Of a stretch of DNA of 64,000 nt, positions 59,401 to 64,000 are shown one piece after another. Under the pieces are notes generated by a model. It saw nothing but the letters and a program-made list of their open reading frames with translations. It made no database searches and was not told where the DNA came from. The stretch spans positions 361,693 to 425,692 of the forward strand of contig SAXG01000001.1 in the NCBI GenBank assembly GCA_012932865.1, in the 5' to 3' direction. Position numbers and translations under genes: made by a program. This stretch comes from Amylostereum areolatum (Eukaryota; Basidiomycota; Agaricomycetes; Russulales; Stereaceae). Positions within the stretch are counted from its first letter, which is position 1; every line of letters starts with the position of its first letter.

Positions 59401-62328
59401 ATCTGTCGGGGGGGAGTAAAGAGCGAGGGGAGACGGTTGCGCAGAAAAAGAGGGACGGTGAAGAAAGCAAAGTGAGGCGAGCGGGTGTAGCCGCCGAACG
59501 CGCCGGACTCCTGCGCGGCCACAACGCGGCCCACAGCGTGCTCTCTCCCTCCCTTCCGCTTACCCACCCAACATCCACCTGCATCCTCGCACCTCCTCTC
59601 TCTCGTTCATATCCATGGCTTTCCTGCCTTTTCAGAATGTCCGCGCGCGCATTCGACTTCGCGCTCACCGTTCAGATGGCTTTGATCGCTTGACAGGGTG
59701 ATTTTCGGTTACTTGTTTCCCCAGCTGATGCGGGCAGCGGCTGACGGACGTCACCCCCTTTGCGTAAGTGCTCCCCGTCCTTTTCCTTCCGCCAATCAGT
59801 CCAATAGTAAGTAATACACACTTCGTTTCGAACAACTGCACACAAGTATCCCTGTGTTCCGTCAGGTCTCTCACTCGACCTTCTGCCAAATATGACTTTT
59901 ATCAAGTGTCTCAACGACTACGGCATCACCCCAGGGCACGTCCATAACTCCGTGGCTATCAAAAGTACTCACCACGACCGTATGACAAAACCGCTGCCGA
60001 TCCACGCACGCCTGTCATTATCATCGCACCAAGTCACAGTCAGAGAGGTACCCCCACTCCGCCCATATGACCCCCCCAACTTCAACAAATCCCTGCCGTT
60101 CTTCGCCGTCCACCCATCGCAAGTCGTCATCTTCGTCGGATTCACGGGCGGACTGCGCTTCGCCTCGCGTGCGCCTGCCGAACCTTCACTTTCCATCTCA
60201 CAACCACCGTCGCGTGCACGAACGTTAACGCTCCCTCGGTCGTCCCTTTCCTCCTCGATTCCATACCCACGTTTCCGGACACCACCTGACCTCCCCGTCT
60301 CAGATTCAGATACAAACACACCTTTCCCCCCTCTCCCATGCTTCCGGTCGGATCCTCCCCTTCTCTCGTCCTCGACGCGGTGGGAATCGATATATATCCC
60401 TGGGAGAAACCCCGCCCTAATCAGCCCCATCCCTCCTCGCGCACGCGATAACTTAGGCCCGCGCTTCTCTGCACCATCGTCGACTTGTTCCTTTGCAGAT
60501 CTCGTCTCCCTCCCCCCCTGTGACCTCTCGCGCATCCATGTACATAATGTGCGCCTTCCACAGTCGAAAAGAAATATGAAAAGAAATATATACAAAAACG
60601 CGGTGCTCTGCAGCACATGACCGCGTTCCTCGCGCGTCTTGGCTCCAATTTCTGATAATCAGCGCCAGCTTCAGGAAAACCCGAGCTTCCATCTCCCCCG
60701 GCAACTCCTCCTCCCTCCCCGGGGCGAGCGCATCCATCTTGCACCCGTCCAGCGTCGAGGTACGAGGGCTGATTTCATCGACGTCTGCTTTGGGAGACCG
60801 ACCCATCCCCCGCCGCTCGCACTCATATTTTAGATCGCACGGCGCAATCGTCCAGGCCGTCCGAATCGAGATTCGCCATACGAAAGGACGGTCTTCCGTG
60901 GCGACTCGATGAGGATGCAAGGTCAGAAAAAATGCACGACGTTCGTATCCCGTGTGGCATGCAGACAGCCCTCATCGCAGGTCTCCTGTCTTATCGTCCC
61001 TGCCGATGGCATAGTCCCTGAGCAGCACTGGAACGACGTCGACCGTCCACGGCGCATCGGACGAATCGCTCGTCTCTGGGGGCGCACCATATACATACGC
61101 CCAGCTCAGTGCTTGTTTGTTTTTCTCAAACCGATGCGGGCCGTCGCGTCGGCGTCGACCGACCTGCGCCAATCACGCGTCGAACTCCGACCCTTCGATC
61201 TCCGGCCAAGTCTAACCCGAGCTCGCGTCGCGACACTGACTTGGAGGACGACAAAAATGCAGGTGTCGACTGTCACAACAATGCAGGCAATCAAACTCAC
61301 ACACCCTTAAACATGACGACAGGTTAAACAGATAAGTACGTCTTAGGACATTCACACTCCGTGGCTGTCTGGTCTAACGTGGGGGGAGGGATCGCGCTCT
61401 AGGATATGTGTTTTAGCGTTGCCACACGTCGCCGCCGCCTCAAGGTAACCTCCAGGTTGTTCCGTCATATTGCACGCGGGGGTCCAGACTTCTCTCGCGA
61501 ACGGGGTACCGTGTTCTCCATACCTGCCTACAACGACCGCCATCACCCAGCCTTCTCACATTCCGACCGCTCCGTCCTGGCGACGACGTTCGATGCGCTG
61601 CAGCAGCCTTCCTATATGGCGCGACCGCTCACATATTCGGTGGGATGCGTTCCTGTGGGGAGGAGGGTGCATGTGGGGCGGCCCACATAACGAAACGAAA
61701 CGCATTCAAGACAGACTTCAGATGCATTCGGCGTCGACGATCCTTGTCGTCATTTCCTCCCTTGCAGGCGCCACTGCGTGTCAACGCCGGGGTAGGGCAC
61801 AGTCGCATACTCAGGGAGGACAGGGGATCGCCTCTCCCAGCTCCGAACCTCCTTCGAAGTCATAACGCGGCTACATGATGCCGACGTCGCGGCGAGCTAA
61901 GTACGCGGAGGACGCCGGTGCAGCTGGGGTTTATCGTGCAGCGATTCATAACGCCGCCATCCCTCGGGCTACGTCGACTTGTCGACCCGATCTCCTAAGT
62001 ATGTACTAATGTGTCTCCCGTCGACATATGTATCGCTCATCCCTCGTCAGATCCTCGGCGACGCCAACCCGTTCGTGTTCGTTGGCGCGCACGACGCGAG
62101 CGGACGCCACGGCTCTCGCGATCATGTTGCCATTATTTTTTAATTTGCCTCGACTCGACAGGACATGCGGAACAGTACGCATGGCCCCAAACGCATTGCG
62201 ACCCCACAACGCTCCCCGGCCACCTCGGGGACCCCCCTCGCGTTCTGGCGGCGCCGGTTCGTATCCCTCTCTCTACGATGCTTGACTGGACTGCACTTCG
62301 CGAACGCGCGGCGACAAGCCTCGAGGTT

Positions 62329-62361
62329 TCACGCCCACGCCCACGCCCACGCCCACGCCCC
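62329..62361. repeat. (CCCACG)n minisatellite
   Basis: About five tandem CCCACG units. Confidence 0.85.
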
Positions 62362-62529
62362 TCACACGCCTCCGCGTCCTCAAAGTTCAAACTCAAACCC
62401 AGTCATTTAGCGGCGTCGAAGATCACCGGCCTCCGCTTTCCACTTTCCACCTTCATCTCCTCCTCATAACCGTCCCTCCGCCCTCCGCCCTTGTTTTCTC
62501 CTCGCATTTCCTGCCATATGCAGCGTCTG

Positions 62530-62545
62530 CCCCCCCCCCCCCCCC
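62530..62545. repeat. Homopolymer of 16 C
   Basis: Uninterrupted C run; length is unreliable in most sequencing methods. Confidence 0.9.
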
Positions 62546-63719
62546 GTAGCCGGATATCCTTCATCTCCGACTCCTCCCGAGCCCGGCTGCAGTTCATGTG
62601 TGTCAACGTTGCCAATGTGCATGTGGGGCGGGCTCGAGCGCCTGGTCGCATACACGGCTACTGGCTTACCTAAACAGGAACGACTTTATCTTCTGTTTGA
62701 AGTCTGGCTACGAGAGACTAGGCTTACCCCGCATCGCAGCGCATCGCAGCTTTCAGCCAAAGTCGTGCGGAAATTTCTCAGCGATGTGGTCGGTTTCCCT
62801 CGCTGCAGGTACATACCGGCCGGTATAGGCAAGTACGCTCAATGCACCCGGCGCGTTCGAGGCGATTGGAATGTGGGAGTGCTTCGTCACCCATCGTGTC
62901 CCCATATCCGCTCACGTTCTGTCAGCGGCGTCGATGCTCTCCATCGAGCCCCAAGTCCAACCTTGCGCAACGTCGGTCTGGTCTGGAACCGTGCCGTGCC
63001 ACGCCCAGGCTAGGACCATACTACTACGATGTCCGCGTCCACGACCACGAGCCGGCGACCGATACGTCGACGGTGCGATCCGGTTGGAACTTGGAGAGAC
63101 CCCGAGCGGCGAGGGGGGCCGAAGAAACAGGCTTTTTACCTTCGCGGTCCCAGATCATCGCCAGATCCACGACTCGGGCCAGGCTACTTGCATTAGGGCC
63201 GTCGCTTCGCTTCGTCGCCGTCGCCGTCGTGATCGTCTTGACCTTCGTCGCCCGAAGTCCGAGCCCGCACAGGGCGGCACAGGGCGATCTTCGCGACCCC
63301 CGCGTACCTCGACTTCGACATGCAGGTGCGCGCACCTCGAGCCTCGACGCGCCGATCCTCTCCCCTCGGTAGTCTCATCTCGATGACAGAACGCACGACT
63401 CGGACCAGCCCCCCAGCCCATCACCGCACGGTCGTCCTTCTCCCTCTCCTTCGCGCTCATCGGTAGACTTCGACCAGACCTCTCGGTGCCCGTCCCCCGA
63501 GTACAATGTTACTACTTATTACTTATGTATGTGTGCCCTCGCTCGGGAACGCTGCGCCGCGTAACTTACTTACCTTATAGGCGCGGTGTCAACAGGGCGC
63601 TGGATGGCAGTGGCAAGACGTCGACATCGACGAGCGGCCGCCGCTCTTTCCCTCCCTGAGTCGCGCCAGGTTTGCGGCGAAGGACCGCCAGGCGCGCGGG
63701 CCCGGGCTGGGACCGCGGA

Positions 63720-63793
63720 GTCTCATCCTCCTCCTCCTCCTCCCTCTCCTCCCCCCTCTCCTCGTCCTCCTCCCTCCCTCCCTCCCCTTCCAT
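63720..63793. repeat. CT-rich polypyrimidine tract
   Basis: About 75 bases almost wholly C and T (TCC, CTCC and TCCC units) on the plus strand; could form triplex DNA. The ORFs over it encode Pro/Ser or Glu/Gly runs and are not supported as genes. Confidence 0.85.
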
Positions 63794-64000
63794 CTTCCAC
63801 GTCCGTCAGCTCAAGACGCGCCTTCGACAGGAAGACATCTTGCCGTACGAGCCAACGCGTTATGGCGCACACGGCCCGGGAGCGATGGACAGGCCTGGAC
63901 CTGGAAGCGACGGCGCGCCCGGTACCAGTCATCGTACTAACTATCGCTCGACCCGCCGAGCAACCCACGCCCTTGCGTCCCGAAACCTGAAGCGCGCGCG

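Larger units (their letters stand above)
59311..64000. other. Gene-poor region, 4.7 kb
   Basis: No recognisable coding domain on either strand. It contains a G-rich block, a CCCACG repeat, a long C run and a CT-rich tract (listed separately). Open frames such as 59892-60620 and 62842-63372 are composed of basic, Ser/Pro-rich translations typical of GC-rich non-coding DNA. No tRNA or rRNA recognised. Confidence 0.45.

Overview
The window is nuclear DNA of a basidiomycete fungus, most likely an Agaricomycete of the wood-decay kind. The coding sequence is GC-rich. Almost every gene is cut by short (about 45-100 nt) GT-AG introns. The gene families fit: a multi-intron formate dehydrogenase, a GH45/barwin-type cell-wall protein, UstYa-like oxidases, a lineage-type seven-helix membrane protein, BTB and F-box proteins, and a Ty1/copia element. 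I cannot name the species.

Layout. 1-10.3 kb holds housekeeping genes: cytosolic isoleucyl-tRNA synthetase (3' end outside the window), an Erd1-type EXS membrane protein, the spliceosomal zinc-finger protein Snu23, and a fused lysine-ketoglutarate reductase/saccharopine dehydrogenase. 12.4-14.0 kb is formate dehydrogenase and 14.9-16.2 kb a seven-helix membrane protein. 17.4-26.5 kb is an accessory-looking block: two convergent genes for 43-residue secreted peptides, two UstYa-like oxidases, a single-pass membrane protein, a proline-iminopeptidase-like hydrolase and a GNAT acetyltransferase. 26.7-46.9 kb returns to conserved genes: PIG-T/Gpi16, a BTB protein, a GPI-anchored GH45-like protein, Gcn5, mitochondrial uS9, Yak1, an F-box protein, a GRF zinc-finger protein and a PAC4-like proteasome chaperone. 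50,865-55,891 is a complete copia retrotransposon with matching LTRs and a perfect 5-bp target duplication. 57.4-59.3 kb is a conserved-looking protein of unknown function. 46.9-50.9 kb and 59.3-64 kb have no gene I can support.

Many genes sit in close divergent pairs sharing a short upstream region (ERD1/SNU23, PIG-T/BTB, GH45/GCN5, YAK1/F-box, GRF/PAC4).

The most striking sequence-wide signal is a series of single-base insertions that break the reading frame of otherwise well-conserved genes: SNU23, three in the lysine enzyme, FDH, a secreted peptide, two in the F-box gene, two in YAK1, one in the 57-kb gene, plus a two-base case in the BTB gene. The sites share no sequence context. Assembly errors are the simplest explanation, and anyone annotating this window should expect split or truncated gene models. 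The most interesting biological candidate is the peptide/UstYa/peptidase block at 17-26 kb, which could be a small peptide-modifying (RiPP-like) locus; this is inference.
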